Positions 34,304 through 44,032 are shown, numbered from the stretch's first letter. The stretch: DNA of 64,000 nucleotides from Hymenobacter crusticola (GCF_002154225.1 NZ_MTSE01000013.1:92447-156446); one strand, 5' to 3'. Program-made: numbers and translations. Notes: generated by a model from the letters alone, not told the origin.

Positions 34304-36199
34304 ATGGCCAAACGTGACCTTCCGTACCTCATTATTGACTTCGACAGCACCTTCACCCAAGTAGAAGGGCTCGATGAGCTAGCCGACATTGCTTTGCAAG
34401 GCCATCCCGACCGCCAAAAAGTGGTAGGCGACATCCGCGCCCTCACCGACTCGGGCATGAATGGCAGTATTTCTTTCTCGGAGTCGCTACGGCGGCGGCT
34501 AGGGTTGCTGAGCGCCCGGCGCGAGCATCTGCCGCTGCTGGTGGCCCAGCTCAAGACGAAAGTGTCGGACAGCATTGTGCGCAACCGCGACTTCTTTGCG
34601 CAGTTTCCGGGCCGCATATACATCGTGAGCAGCGGCTTCCGCGAGTTTATCGAGCCGGTGGTGGCCGACTTTGGCATCCCCGCCGATTACGTGCTGGCCA
34701 ACACCTTCACCTACGACGAGGCCGGCAACATCACGGGCTTCGACCCGAGCAACGTGCTCAGCCGCGACGGGGGCAAAATCGAGCAGCTGCGCCAGCTCAA
34801 CCTGCCCGGCGATGTGTACGTGCTCGGCGACGGCTACACCGACTATCAGATCCGCGAAGCGGGCCTTGCCAACCGCTTCTACGCCTTCACCGAAAACGTG
34901 ACGCGCGACGCCGTGGTGGCCCGCGCCGACGAAGTGGTGCCTTCTTTCGACGAATTTCTGTACCAGAATAAACTCCCCATGACGCTCTCCTATCCGAAGA
35001 ACCGCATCCGCGTGCTGCTGCTCGAAAACATTGAACCCACCGCCGAAAAGCTGTTCCGCGAGGAAGGCTACCAAGTGGAAATCGTGCAAGGTGGCCTCGA
35101 CGAAGACGAGCTGGTAGCGCGCATCGAAGGCGTGAGCATCCTCGGTATTCGCTCCAAAACCAACGTCACGCAGCGCGTACTCGACGCCGCCAACCGCCTC
35201 ATCGCCGTGGGCGCCTTCTGCATCGGCACCAATCAGATCGACTTGGTGGGCTGCATGAAAAAGGGCGTGGCCGTGTTCAACGCGCCATTTTCTAACACCC
35301 GCTCGGTGGTGGAGCTAGCTTTGTCGGAGATCATTGCGCTGGCTCGCCGCTTACCCGAGAAAAGCGAGAAGATGCACCAAGGCGAATGGGATAAGTCGGC
35401 GAAGGGTGCATTTGAGGTGCGGGGCAAAAAGCTAGGAATCATCGGCTACGGCAACATCGGAACCCAGCTTTCGGTGGTGGCCGAGGCGCTCGGCATGCAG
35501 GTTTTCTACTACGACATTGCCGAAAAGCTTCAGCTCGGCAACGCCCACAAGGTGCGCACGCTCCACGAGCTGTTGCAGCAAGTAGATATCGTGACCCTGC
35601 ACGTGGATGGCCGCCCCAGCAACACCAACCTCTTCGGGGCCGAAGAATTTGCCCTGATGAAGCCGGGCGCCATCTTCCTCAACAATAGCCGCGGCCACGT
35701 GGTGGATGTGCCCGCCCTGGCGGCCGCCCTGCGCTTGGGGCACCTAGGTGGCGCCGCCGTGGACGTATTCCCCTACGAGCCCAAAACCAACTCCGAAGCG
35801 TTTGAGAGCGAGCTACGCGGCTTGCCCAACGTGCTGCTCACGCCCCACATCGGCGGCAGCACGGCCGAGGCCCAGCGCAACATTGCCGAGTTTGTGCCCG
35901 AGCGCATCATGCAGTACATCAACTCGGGCAACACCCAGCAGAGCGTCAACTTCCCCAACATCCAACTGCCCGATCAGCAGGCCCACCGCCTCATTCACAT
36001 CCACGCCAACGTGCCCGGCGTACTGGCCCGCATCAACAACGTGCTGGCCAACCGCCACGTGAACATCCTAGGTCAGTACCTCAAAACCAACGAGCACATC
36101 GGCTACGTGATTACCGACATCGACAAGCAATACGAGCCGGAGCTCATCGACGAGCTACGCCACGTAGAGCATACCATTAAGTTCCGGGTGCTGTATTAA
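34304..36199 (+). CDS. Fused phosphoserine phosphatase-phosphoglycerate dehydrogenase
   Basis: One 631-aa chain with the first and last enzymes of serine synthesis. Residues about 1-220 form a HAD phosphatase: DFDST (Asp12, Asp14), SGFREF, GGKIEQ and GDGYTD match the SerB motifs. Residues about 235-540 are SerA: the Rossmann motif GIIGYGNIGTQ, the Arg/Glu/His catalytic set in SKTNVTQR, ELRGLPNVLLTPHIGG and DVFPYEP. A C-terminal ACT domain (about 560-631, LIHIHANVPGVLARINNVLA) probably binds serine for feedback. SerC would supply the middle step and is not in this window. The start ATG at 34304 precedes a clear HAD motif within 12 residues. Confidence 0.95.
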   Translation: MAKRDLPYLIIDFDSTFTQVEGLDELADIALQGHPDRQKVVGDIRALTDSGMNGSISFSESLRRRLGLLSARREHLPLLVAQLKTKVSDSIVRNRDFFAQFPGRIYIVSSGFREFIEPVVADFGIPADYVLANTFTYDEAGNITGFDPSNVLSRDGGKIEQLRQLNLPGDVYVLGDGYTDYQIREAGLANRFYAFTENVTRDAVVARADEVVPSFDEFLYQNKLPMTLSYPKNRIRVLLLENIEPTAEKLFREEGYQVEIVQGGLDEDELVARIEGVSILGIRSKTNVTQRVLDAANRLIAVGAFCIGTNQIDLVGCMKKGVAVFNAPFSNTRSVVELALSEIIALARRLPEKSEKMHQGEWDKSAKGAFEVRGKKLGIIGYGNIGTQLSVVAEALGMQVFYYDIAEKLQLGNAHKVRTLHELLQQVDIVTLHVDGRPSNTNLFGAEEFALMKPGAIFLNNSRGHVVDVPALAAALRLGHLGGAAVDVFPYEPKTNSEAFESELRGLPNVLLTPHIGGSTAEAQRNIAEFVPERIMQYINSGNTQQSVNFPNIQLPDQQAHRLIHIHANVPGVLARINNVLANRHVNILGQYLKTNEHIGYVITDIDKQYEPELIDELRHVEHTIKFRVLY

Positions 36200-36228
36200 G
36201 CATTTAAACTTCTTAAATACGCTCCAAA

Positions 36229-38133
36229 GTGAAAGCGTTATTCATGCTAGGGCTAGCTTTTTTGCTAGCCCTAGCTGTTTGGTTTTGTACAAAAACATCT
36301 CCGGTCCAATCCGTGGGTGCTTCCACCATAGCGGAGCAGCTTTATCAGCGACACCTTCTATCGTTAGCAGGCCGGGACGAACTGCTCCGCCGCATTCGGC
36401 ATGGGGATCTACGCATTCAAGAGTATGACGAACTTCACCAAACTGTTACGGAGCAACAAAGCAACAGCCCTGCTGCTATCCTAGCTTTCTGCGTAGAAGC
36501 CTTCAAAGCCGAGTTTAACTATCGAACCCAGGAGCTTGACGTGGAAGTAGCCGCAGCAACCGGCGATTCTAGCTACGTTGATACTCAAAAATCTTCGGCG
36601 ATTTTTGACAAATACCGGCAAGCACTTGCGCGGTTCAAAGGTGATACCGTCGCTTTTCAACAGTGGTACTACCGACAGCTTCCTGCTAGGTTTAAGATTG
36701 AGAATGCTATTAAAGCCGAAGATTCCTTGCTTCAAGGAGGTTGGACTATTTATCCGCCTATCGGAGGCCTTCCGGCAAGTCATCATTGGATCAACAACCA
36801 GCGCAGTGTGTTCGGTAAAACCCGTACCCGCACGGCCCGCGACTTACGAGAGATAGGACTTATAGATGTAGCAGTTTACCAGCACTTGCAAGAACTGCTG
36901 CGTAATGGTCAGTTGATCACTGAGGAGCAGGTGTGCACAAAGGCGGCCAGCGAAATGCAGTACCGCGCCAATTACGACCAAAACAAAGTAAAGCAACTGC
37001 AATGGTTAGACAGCTTACGACAAGCTGGATTGCTCAGTGCTACTCAGCATCAACGCTTGCTCCGGGACTATCGTCCTTATGAACTCAAGAAGCCATTCGA
37101 GGTCCTAGCTTATTGTCAGCGTGGCCAAGTACTCGATTTGCGTCATTTGAGCCACGAGCCGCAACGATTGTACCCGCACATCTTTGCGCAGTTACCGGCC
37201 ATTCTACCTGGTTTCCGCTACACCGATTTGCGCGTGACAGTAACAGAGAAAGACATGGGCTCTGATCTGCGCCAGCAAAACGTCACGCTGAGCTTCCAAG
37301 CCAATGGTCGGCATTATGAAAATACATTTTGGCAAGACTTTATTCGTAAAGACGGCACCGATCCTGCTCCGTCCCTTGGTGCTCAAGTAGGAGAGAATTT
37401 TTACCGAAGTATTAATCGTTGGCTAGCAGACCAAAATTCTCCTTTGCGGCTCTACCGGGCATATAAGCCTGACGCGCAATCCGTGCACGGCGACGAATAC
37501 CTAGGCCTGATTGCTATGACGGAGCAACAGCGCAAACTATTGGGCAACAATCAAGACCTTGTTTCCATTGAGTCGCACGACAACCGATTCAGTTCACCGA
37601 ATATTGAAAAGCTCGTGACTTGGTATCAGCACCTAGGTCTGTTCTCGCATCTCTCGCCGGAGCAGATTACGCAGGGCCGCCGCAAAGCATTAAGCGGAGC
37701 AAAAATAAGTTTTGCCGAGGTGCTGATGAGTTTTCCGCACGTCGTTCACGCTTTCGATTGGGAGTCGGCGGATTCTCCGCACGTCTACGTGCGGCATACG
37801 AAGGAGCTAGCAGTCATTTCGCGTGGGGGCTTTGCTCCTGAGCACGTACAAGATGGTTTCACCTTCGATCAGTCCTTGCCGACGACTATTCCGTTTAGCT
37901 TCGATCTAAACAATCACACGTATCGCACCCAGTTAAAGGCAGACTCAGATTGGCTAGACCCTGCTTTTGTTGAACTGATCCAGCGCGCTACACAAGAGCA
38001 ACACGCCGTCGGCAAGTTTTATGAGTGTCTAGGTGGTGAAGGCTACATTTTCCTCACCTCCGAGCAACATCTAACCTTGAGCAAAGCACAACCTGAATTA
38101 TTTCGCGAGGCGGTTGAGGCAAGTGATGAGTAA
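36229..38133 (+). CDS. Large membrane-anchored protein of unknown function with helical repeats
   Basis: 634 aa starting at GTG 36229, 29 bases after the serine enzyme; an ATG at 36244 is possible. The N-terminus (LFMLGLAFLLALAVWFC) is a signal-anchor or signal peptide. Most of the rest is helical and looks to contain at least four degenerate units of about 35 residues, e.g. LREIGLIDVAVYQHLQELLR, LRQAGLLSATQHQRLLRD and YQHLGLFSHLSPEQITQG. Between them are beta-rich parts such as FRYTDLRVTVTEKDMG. I do not recognise a family or a catalytic motif. The gene is more AT-rich by eye than its left neighbour. Confidence 0.75.
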   Translation: MKALFMLGLAFLLALAVWFCTKTSPVQSVGASTIAEQLYQRHLLSLAGRDELLRRIRHGDLRIQEYDELHQTVTEQQSNSPAAILAFCVEAFKAEFNYRTQELDVEVAAATGDSSYVDTQKSSAIFDKYRQALARFKGDTVAFQQWYYRQLPARFKIENAIKAEDSLLQGGWTIYPPIGGLPASHHWINNQRSVFGKTRTRTARDLREIGLIDVAVYQHLQELLRNGQLITEEQVCTKAASEMQYRANYDQNKVKQLQWLDSLRQAGLLSATQHQRLLRDYRPYELKKPFEVLAYCQRGQVLDLRHLSHEPQRLYPHIFAQLPAILPGFRYTDLRVTVTEKDMGSDLRQQNVTLSFQANGRHYENTFWQDFIRKDGTDPAPSLGAQVGENFYRSINRWLADQNSPLRLYRAYKPDAQSVHGDEYLGLIAMTEQQRKLLGNNQDLVSIESHDNRFSSPNIEKLVTWYQHLGLFSHLSPEQITQGRRKALSGAKISFAEVLMSFPHVVHAFDWESADSPHVYVRHTKELAVISRGGFAPEHVQDGFTFDQSLPTTIPFSFDLNNHTYRTQLKADSDWLDPAFVELIQRATQEQHAVGKFYECLGGEGYIFLTSEQHLTLSKAQPELFREAVEASDE

Positions 38134-38304
38134 CCTTCACCAAAAGCCAATTTTCGAGATTAAAATAACCTATTTAAGTGTACTGATAGCAACGAAAGAT
38201 CAACAAAACGCGTCACGTGGTGCGTACAATGAATTTCAGGCAGCGCATCAACTAACAATCTCTTTTTCATTTACTTTCAGGCACACCATCCACCTTGAAA
38301 GCAC

Positions 38305-39789
38305 ATGAAAAAACACTTGCTCCGCTTGCTGCTGCTTGCCCCATTCGTGGCGCAAGCTCAGGCTCCTATCTCGTATGAAGCGAAGGCCCAGAATAAGAAG
38401 GTAGAGATGCCGACTCCGGCGCCTATTCCCTTTGTGCTGAAGGGTAAGATTGGAAAGGTCGATGCGCCGGCCAGAGTTTTCTTGCTACTAGATGGCCGCT
38501 TTGACAACTCTGCCCCCTTACACAACGGCGAGTTTGAGTTGAAAGGCACTACGGACACGCCTAAGCAGGTCATGCTCCTTCTAATACCAGGCGGCGATCT
38601 TTATAAGGCCTGGGGTAGACCATCTGTAGATCGCACCTTCTTCTTCCTAGAAAAAGGAACTACAGCCTTTACCAGCCCCGACTCCCTACAGAACGCAACT
38701 ATCACTGGCTCACCTCTGACAGCAGAAGTCGAGAAATTTCGGGCGGCTGGCAAACCATTAGATGCCAAGTTTATGAAATTGGAAGCCAAGGAGAAAGCAG
38801 CTAAACAGGCTCAATCTCCGAAGCTAGCAAGTCGGTTGCAAGCAAAGCGGAAGACGCTTCTGGAAAAGAGTAACCGTCGGACAATAGATTTTATCAAAAC
38901 TCACCCTAACTCCTATGTGAGCCTGGATTGGGTGCAGCGGATGAGTAGTTCTAATCCAAATCCGAATTATGCCGAGATAATTCCGCTGTTCGACGCGCTG
39001 AGCCCGGAGCTTCGCAATAGCGTAGATGGCCGGAAATATGGAGAGCTGCTGCAAGTTGTGAAGGAGGCTACCGCCGCTAATAGTACCAAGTCGCCTGAAG
39101 AACAGAAGGAGGCTATCGTGTTAGCTGTCGCGAAGCACAAAGGGGAACTAGCATTCCTGTATGAAGAAAGGCGCAAGAAGCGGCTGATTACATATGTCAC
39201 GACCCATCCTGACGTGCCCGCAAGCTTGGACTCGCTAAAAGAGGCAGTTGGACAAGTTCCTGATTATGAGAAGACAACGAAGCTCTATAATGCTCTTTCC
39301 GCTGCCGTTCGTAACACTCCGGCTGGCAAAGCCTACGGAGAGCAATTAGAGCGGATTAAGCTTGTTGCCGTGGGGCAGCAGGCGCCCAACTTTACCCAGC
39401 AAACCCCTGATGGGCGACAAGTATCGTTGGCGGACTATCGCGGCAAGTACGTACTGGTTGACTTTTGGGCTTCGTGGTGCGGCCCCTGCCGAGCTGAAAA
39501 CCCAAACGTCATCAAAGTTTACAACCAGTTCAAAGACAAAAACTTTGACATCCTAGGCGTGTCGCTTGATAAAGATCAGGCGCGTGAGAAGTGGCTTAAG
39601 GCTATTCAGGACGACAAGCTAGCTTGGACGCAGGTATCGGACCTCAAAGGCTGGGAAAACCAGGTTGCGCTGCTTTACCGCGTGCAGGCCATTCCCCAAA
39701 ACTTTCTGATCGACCCGAGCGGTAAGATTGTGGCTACCAACCTGCGCGGTGAAGATTTGCACGCCACACTTTCCAAGCTCATCAAGTAG
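38305..39789 (+). CDS. TlpA-like thiol-disulfide oxidoreductase with duplicated middle module
   Basis: 494 aa with a signal peptide (MKKHLLRLLLLAPFVAQAQA), an N-terminal DUF4369-type beta domain (about 42-140) and a C-terminal thioredoxin domain. The active site is FWASWCGPCRAENP with Cys392 and Cys395. Compared with the two following paralogs it has about 115 extra residues: the helical unit between the two domains occurs twice (about 194-255, FIKTHPNSYVSLDW, and 293-353, YVTTHPDVPASLDSL). The protein should act in the periplasm, reducing disulfides for cytochrome or other envelope protein assembly. Confidence 0.92.
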   Translation: MKKHLLRLLLLAPFVAQAQAPISYEAKAQNKKVEMPTPAPIPFVLKGKIGKVDAPARVFLLLDGRFDNSAPLHNGEFELKGTTDTPKQVMLLLIPGGDLYKAWGRPSVDRTFFFLEKGTTAFTSPDSLQNATITGSPLTAEVEKFRAAGKPLDAKFMKLEAKEKAAKQAQSPKLASRLQAKRKTLLEKSNRRTIDFIKTHPNSYVSLDWVQRMSSSNPNPNYAEIIPLFDALSPELRNSVDGRKYGELLQVVKEATAANSTKSPEEQKEAIVLAVAKHKGELAFLYEERRKKRLITYVTTHPDVPASLDSLKEAVGQVPDYEKTTKLYNALSAAVRNTPAGKAYGEQLERIKLVAVGQQAPNFTQQTPDGRQVSLADYRGKYVLVDFWASWCGPCRAENPNVIKVYNQFKDKNFDILGVSLDKDQAREKWLKAIQDDKLAWTQVSDLKGWENQVALLYRVQAIPQNFLIDPSGKIVATNLRGEDLHATLSKLIK

Positions 39790-39810
39790 CAGTTGGTTGA
39801 GGATGCGCTA

Positions 39811-39840
39811 TTGTGCTGAGTAACAATCTGAATATATTTC
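39811..39840 (+). promoter_or_regulatory. Candidate internal promoter for second TlpA-like gene
   Basis: TTGT at 39811-39814 and TATATTTC at 39833-39840 (one mismatch to TAnnTTTG) are spaced by 18 bases, 31 bases before the start. Confidence 0.35.
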
Positions 39841-39871
39841 TGTCACAATCGCATCCTCAACCAACACACGT

Positions 39872-41002
39872 ATGAAGAATTATCTGCTCGGTTGCCTGCT
39901 GGCTACCACCTGGACGGCGCACGCGCAAGCGCCCGTACCGTTCACGCTGCAAGGCAAGCTAGGTAAGCTGGACAACTCCGCCAAGGTTTATTTGTGGCGC
40001 AGCGGCAAAGGCTTTGCCGACTCGGCCACGGTGAAGAATGGCAAGTTTAAGCTGGAAGGCACCCTCACGGAACCCGGCCAGACGCGCCTGGTTCTGGTGC
40101 AGAAAGGCAACCGCATGCGGATGCGCACCGGGCAAGCCGACCGCGTCAACTTCTTCCTCGACAAAGGCAAAACCACCTTCACTAGCCCCGATTCCCTGGT
40201 GAATGCGAAGGTGAAAGGCTCGGCGCTGACCAACGAGTTTGCACAGTTGCAAACGGCCCTCAAACCGAGTAATGCGAAGATGAATACCCTTATGGCGGAA
40301 TACCGCGCCGCCTCCCCCGAACAACGCAAATCACCCGAGTTCGAGAAGCGCATCGACGAGCAGGATAAGGTTATCACGGAGGAGCGCAACCAAGTGTACT
40401 CAGCTCACATTCGCGCCAATCCTAGCTCTTTGATCAGCCTCAATGCGGTGCAAGATATGGGTGGCGCCGTACCGAAATACGAGGAAATAGCGCCCCTATT
40501 CGCGCAGTTGTCGCCGGAGTTGCAGGCTAGCCCCGAGGGCAAGAAGTACGCAGAAAAGCTAGCTGCGCTGAAGAGTGTGTCCATCGGAGCCGAAGCGCCC
40601 AACTTCACGCTTAATACGCCCGAGGGCAAGCCCGTCAGCCTAAACGAGTACCGTGGCAAATATGTGCTGGTTGACTTCTGGGCGAGCTGGTGCGGCCCTT
40701 GCCGGCAGGAAAACCCCAACGTCACGAAAGTCTACAACGAATACAAAGCCAAGAACTTCGACATCTTAGGCGTGTCGCTCGACACGGAGAAAGCCCGCGA
40801 GAAGTGGCTGAAAGCCATCCAAGACGACCAGCTCGCTTGGACCCAGGTATCCGACCTAAAGGGTTGGGACAACGCCGCCGCTCGGAGCTACAGCGTGCAA
40901 GCCATTCCGCAGAACTTCTTAGTGGACCCCAGCGGCAAGATCGTGGCCACGAACCTGCGCGGCGACGGGCTCAAGACGACGCTGGCGCAGTTTATTAAAT
41001 AG
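39872..41002 (+). CDS. TlpA-like thiol-disulfide oxidoreductase, paralog 2
   Basis: 376 aa: signal peptide (MKNYLLGCLLATTWTAHAQA), DUF4369-like domain (FTLQGKLGKLDNSAKVYLWR), single helical linker unit (HIRANPSSLISLNAVQDMGG) and thioredoxin domain with FWASWCGPCRQENP. The family reduces or isomerises disulfides in the periplasm. The C-terminal domain is almost identical to those of the two flanking genes in residues, which implies recent duplication or gene conversion. It lies 82 bases after paralog 1 and 73 before paralog 3. Confidence 0.93.
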   Translation: MKNYLLGCLLATTWTAHAQAPVPFTLQGKLGKLDNSAKVYLWRSGKGFADSATVKNGKFKLEGTLTEPGQTRLVLVQKGNRMRMRTGQADRVNFFLDKGKTTFTSPDSLVNAKVKGSALTNEFAQLQTALKPSNAKMNTLMAEYRAASPEQRKSPEFEKRIDEQDKVITEERNQVYSAHIRANPSSLISLNAVQDMGGAVPKYEEIAPLFAQLSPELQASPEGKKYAEKLAALKSVSIGAEAPNFTLNTPEGKPVSLNEYRGKYVLVDFWASWCGPCRQENPNVTKVYNEYKAKNFDILGVSLDTEKAREKWLKAIQDDQLAWTQVSDLKGWDNAAARSYSVQAIPQNFLVDPSGKIVATNLRGDGLKTTLAQFIK

Positions 41003-41075
41003 CTGCCAGGGTCATATCGACTTGATTTAGAGTGCTTCTAGTTGCGTAGTGATTCCATAGTTAACCTAAACGTAT

Positions 41076-42215
41076 ATGAAGAATTATCTGCTTGGTGGCT
41101 TACTAATTACTGCCGTAATGGCCCATGCTCAGGCGCCTATTGCCTTCACCATCAAGGGGCAAGTTGGGAAGGCAAACGCCCCGGCCAAAGTCTACCTGGA
41201 GCATGATGGCATTATGGATTCGAGTGCGGTGCGGAATGGCCAATTTGAGCTGAAAGGCACTACGGATACTCCGAAAGTAGCCACGTTGCTGCTTTTTCGA
41301 AGCGGTAAGAAGAGTGACAGTGACTATCTTAAGGCAGAGAACAGCAAGGACCATGTCCGCTTGTTTCTGGAAAAAGGCCCTATTATTCTAATGGGCGCCG
41401 ATTCACTGGAAACGGCCACTATTACCGGTTCGAAGCTTACGACTGAGTACCAGAAGCTGCAAGCGTCGCTGCAACCCATTGATCAGAAGTATCATAACCT
41501 CAACAAAAACGTGTGGCAGAGCGCCACCGCAGAGGAGCGCAAGTCGCCGGAGATCAAAAATAAGTTTGTTGCTCTTCGCACGGCAAGAACTGATGAGACC
41601 AATCAACTTCTCACAGCTTATATCAAGGCTAATCCTAGTTCTTTTGTCAGTCTTGATGCCTTGACACAAGTAGCAGGTCCGGCACCTAAGTATGCGGAAG
41701 TAGCTCCGCTCTACCAGACACTAACCCCAGCGATTCAAAGTAGTCCAGATGGGAAGAAGTTTGGAGAGAAGTTAGCAGCAATCAAGGCAATTTCTATTGG
41801 CGCAACGGCACCTAACTTTTCGCAGAAAACGCCTGACGGCAAAGAAGTGTCCTTGGCGGACTACCGTGGCAAGTATGTGCTGGTGGACTTTTGGGCTTCG
41901 TGGTGCGGCCCCTGCCGGGCCGAAAATCCGAATGTGATTAAAGTGTACAATGAGTACAAGAGCAAAAACTTCGATATCCTAGGTGTATCCTTAGATGGCG
42001 AAAAAGCCCGTGACAAATGGGTAAAAGCGATTGAAGATGACCGTGTCCTCTGGACCCAGGTATCCGACTTGAAAGGTTTGGATAATGCAGCTGCCCGTCT
42101 CTATTACATCGAAGCGATTCCACAAAACTTTCTGGTAGACCCGAGCGGCAAGATTGTAGCCCACAACCTGCACGGCGATGAGCTACGCACTACCCTAGCT
42201 CAGTTTATTAAGTAG
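41076..42215 (+). CDS. TlpA-like thiol-disulfide oxidoreductase, paralog 3
   Basis: 379 aa with the same organisation as paralog 2: MKNYLLGGLLITAVMAHAQA signal, DUF4369-type domain, linker unit (YIKANPSSFVSLDALTQV) and thioredoxin domain with FWASWCGPCRAENP. Around the active site its DNA matches paralog 1 exactly for about 30 bases, more than it matches paralog 2. It closes the tandem set and is followed by a terminator hairpin shared with the opposite gene. Confidence 0.93.
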   Translation: MKNYLLGGLLITAVMAHAQAPIAFTIKGQVGKANAPAKVYLEHDGIMDSSAVRNGQFELKGTTDTPKVATLLLFRSGKKSDSDYLKAENSKDHVRLFLEKGPIILMGADSLETATITGSKLTTEYQKLQASLQPIDQKYHNLNKNVWQSATAEERKSPEIKNKFVALRTARTDETNQLLTAYIKANPSSFVSLDALTQVAGPAPKYAEVAPLYQTLTPAIQSSPDGKKFGEKLAAIKAISIGATAPNFSQKTPDGKEVSLADYRGKYVLVDFWASWCGPCRAENPNVIKVYNEYKSKNFDILGVSLDGEKARDKWVKAIEDDRVLWTQVSDLKGLDNAAARLYYIEAIPQNFLVDPSGKIVAHNLHGDELRTTLAQFIK

Positions 42216-42236
42216 CCACGCGCTACAACAATTAGT

Positions 42237-42277
42237 AAACAAAACGGCCCTAGCTTTCTGCTGGAGCCGTTTTGTTT
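42237..42277. terminator. Bidirectional terminator overlapping the dacB-type stop
   Basis: An 18-bp stem (42237-42254 with 42260-42277, one mismatch and one G-T pair) with a 5-nt loop and A/T-rich flanks. It overlaps the first base of the opposite gene's stop codon. Confidence 0.75.
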
Positions 42278-43635
42278 TATAACCTTTCCCGCACTTGCCC
42301 GAGTACCCGCTCCATCTCGTTGCGCACTTCTGTGGTCGTCACAACGTGGTTGTTATTCATGAAGCTCACCGCCAGCAACCGGCCTTTGCGCGTGCGCAGG
42401 TAGCCGCATACATTGTGGTTGTTGCTAAGTGTGCCCGTTTTACCCCAAAACCAGGTGCCGTTTTTATCGTGGTACACGCGCCGTAAGGAACCATGGCCGC
42501 CGCCCGCCGCCAATACGCTCAGCAGGCGCGGCTCAGGCACTTCTTGGTGCAGCTTGAGTAGCAGCGCCACCATGGTACGGGGCGTCACGAGGTTGAAGCG
42601 TGAGAGGCCAGAGCCATCTACCCAATGTGGCGCGTCGGGCAGGTCGGCGAGGGACTGACGACGCATGAGCCGGATCACACGACCCGTATCGAGCGAATCG
42701 AAACCTAGCTTGCTGGAGCACATCAGTAGAAGCTGCTCGGCCAGGAAGTTGTCGCTCACTTGCAGCATGCGCCGGTAGAGCGAATCGACGGGTAAGCCGG
42801 CAAGGATGCGAACCGAATCTTGGAGACGTGGCATGCGCCAGGGCAGCACCGTTACGGCGCGCCGTAGTGTATCTTGAAGCAACTGTTGCAACAGCGCCGG
42901 ACTAGTCCGAAAGGGAGTTTCATCCACCCAGTTTTTGGTAGCTGGGAAATACGTGAACTGGTTTTCCGTGACGGCGCGCCGCACATGCTCCGGGTCGGTA
43001 GTACCGGGCAAGGCCGCTGTTACCATCGGGTTGAAGAAGCGCGGCCCCACACGTGGCCGTTTGCCGGGCCCACCGTAGAAGCGAACAGTGTGCCCGTACA
43101 CCGGGAAAGGTCCGCGCTCGGGCGAGTAGTAGTAGTTATAATCTTCCCAGCCCCAGCCCGGCCCAAACGCATCAACGCACGGAACAGGCAAATAGAACAG
43201 CTTTTCGGGCCGGTTTTTCAGGAAGTCGAAAGCGCGGCGGCTTGGTACGTCGCCGTGCAGCAGCGTGGGGTCGCCGGTACCCCAGAACAGCAGCGAGTCG
43301 TGGCGCACTACGTAGCGCAGGCTAGGCAACGAGTCGCCAAGCATGTGCAGCCCGGTGTAGAAGCTAAATAGCTTCATGTTGCTGGCAGGCGTGAAGTAAC
43401 GATCAGCGTTGAACTCGTACAGCTTCTCGCCGCTGGCCACATCAGTGATGCACACGCCCACAAAATGCTGACGCAATACCGGCGACTCGGTGATCAGCTT
43501 GTTTAGCCAGCGCGGCCCACGACCACGATTTAGGGAAGTTTCGGCTTCCTCATCGCCCCCGCTGGCGGCAAAGGTGAGGGTGGTGGCCAACAGGAAGCCT
43601 AGCAATGACAGACGGCGAAAAAACGAAAGCAGCAT
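42277..43635 (-). CDS. dacB: D-alanyl-D-alanine carboxypeptidase/endopeptidase, PBP4 type (peptidase S13)
   Basis: Periplasmic penicillin-binding protein that trims or opens peptidoglycan stem peptides. The three active-site motifs are visible: SNMK (SxxK, in YFTPASNMKLFSFYTG), SDN (SxN, in MLQVSDNFLAEQLL) and KTG (in FWGKTGTLSNNHNVCGYL). The signal peptide is MLLSFFRRLSLLGFLLATTLTF. The start is the ATG at 43635, since the alternative at 43644 is TTG. About 452 aa, typical of S13 enzymes with the extra insert domain. It is a single gene. Confidence 0.92.
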   Translation of the reverse strand: MLLSFFRRLSLLGFLLATTLTFAASGGDEEAETSLNRGRGPRWLNKLITESPVLRQHFVGVCITDVASGEKLYEFNADRYFTPASNMKLFSFYTGLHMLGDSLPSLRYVVRHDSLLFWGTGDPTLLHGDVPSRRAFDFLKNRPEKLFYLPVPCVDAFGPGWGWEDYNYYYSPERGPFPVYGHTVRFYGGPGKRPRVGPRFFNPMVTAALPGTTDPEHVRRAVTENQFTYFPATKNWVDETPFRTSPALLQQLLQDTLRRAVTVLPWRMPRLQDSVRILAGLPVDSLYRRMLQVSDNFLAEQLLLMCSSKLGFDSLDTGRVIRLMRRQSLADLPDAPHWVDGSGLSRFNLVTPRTMVALLLKLHQEVPEPRLLSVLAAGGGHGSLRRVYHDKNGTWFWGKTGTLSNNHNVCGYLRTRKGRLLAVSFMNNNHVVTTTEVRNEMERVLGQVRERL

Positions 43636-44032
43636 ATGTTGCAAGATGCAGCCGCCGCAGGTTAGAAAGAAAGCTGCTGCCCCGAAAAGTTTAGAACAGC
43701 GCTGTCATTCCCAAGTATCGCAAGGATTCGAGCAGCTTTTCCTAGGCTCATCAACTTCTACCTAGGTTTTGGCGCGCTAGCCCCGGCATTCCAGACCAGG
43801 ATCGTGCAACCACTTGGGCTAGCGGCATTACGCTCAGTTCCTGGCGGATAGTACAGGTATAAGCCCGCTCCAAGCGGCTTACCGTTTTTCACTCCCGAAT
43901 CAACGCGGACACCCTCTACCACAACTATTGACCACTCGCAACTGCCTTGCTAAAACTGCCAACCTAGCCTGGCTACACGACGTCCTGCCAAAAGCTTGGC
44001 AAGTAAAACGGGAAAGGCCCGACTTCTTTTCG
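43636..44032. other. Divergent intergenic region before pyrG
   Basis: About 400 bases with several CCTAGG/GCTAGC sites. One hairpin has 9-bp arms (43775-43783 with 43816-43824) and a long loop. No coding sequence, RNA gene or repeat could be supported. Confidence 0.4.
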
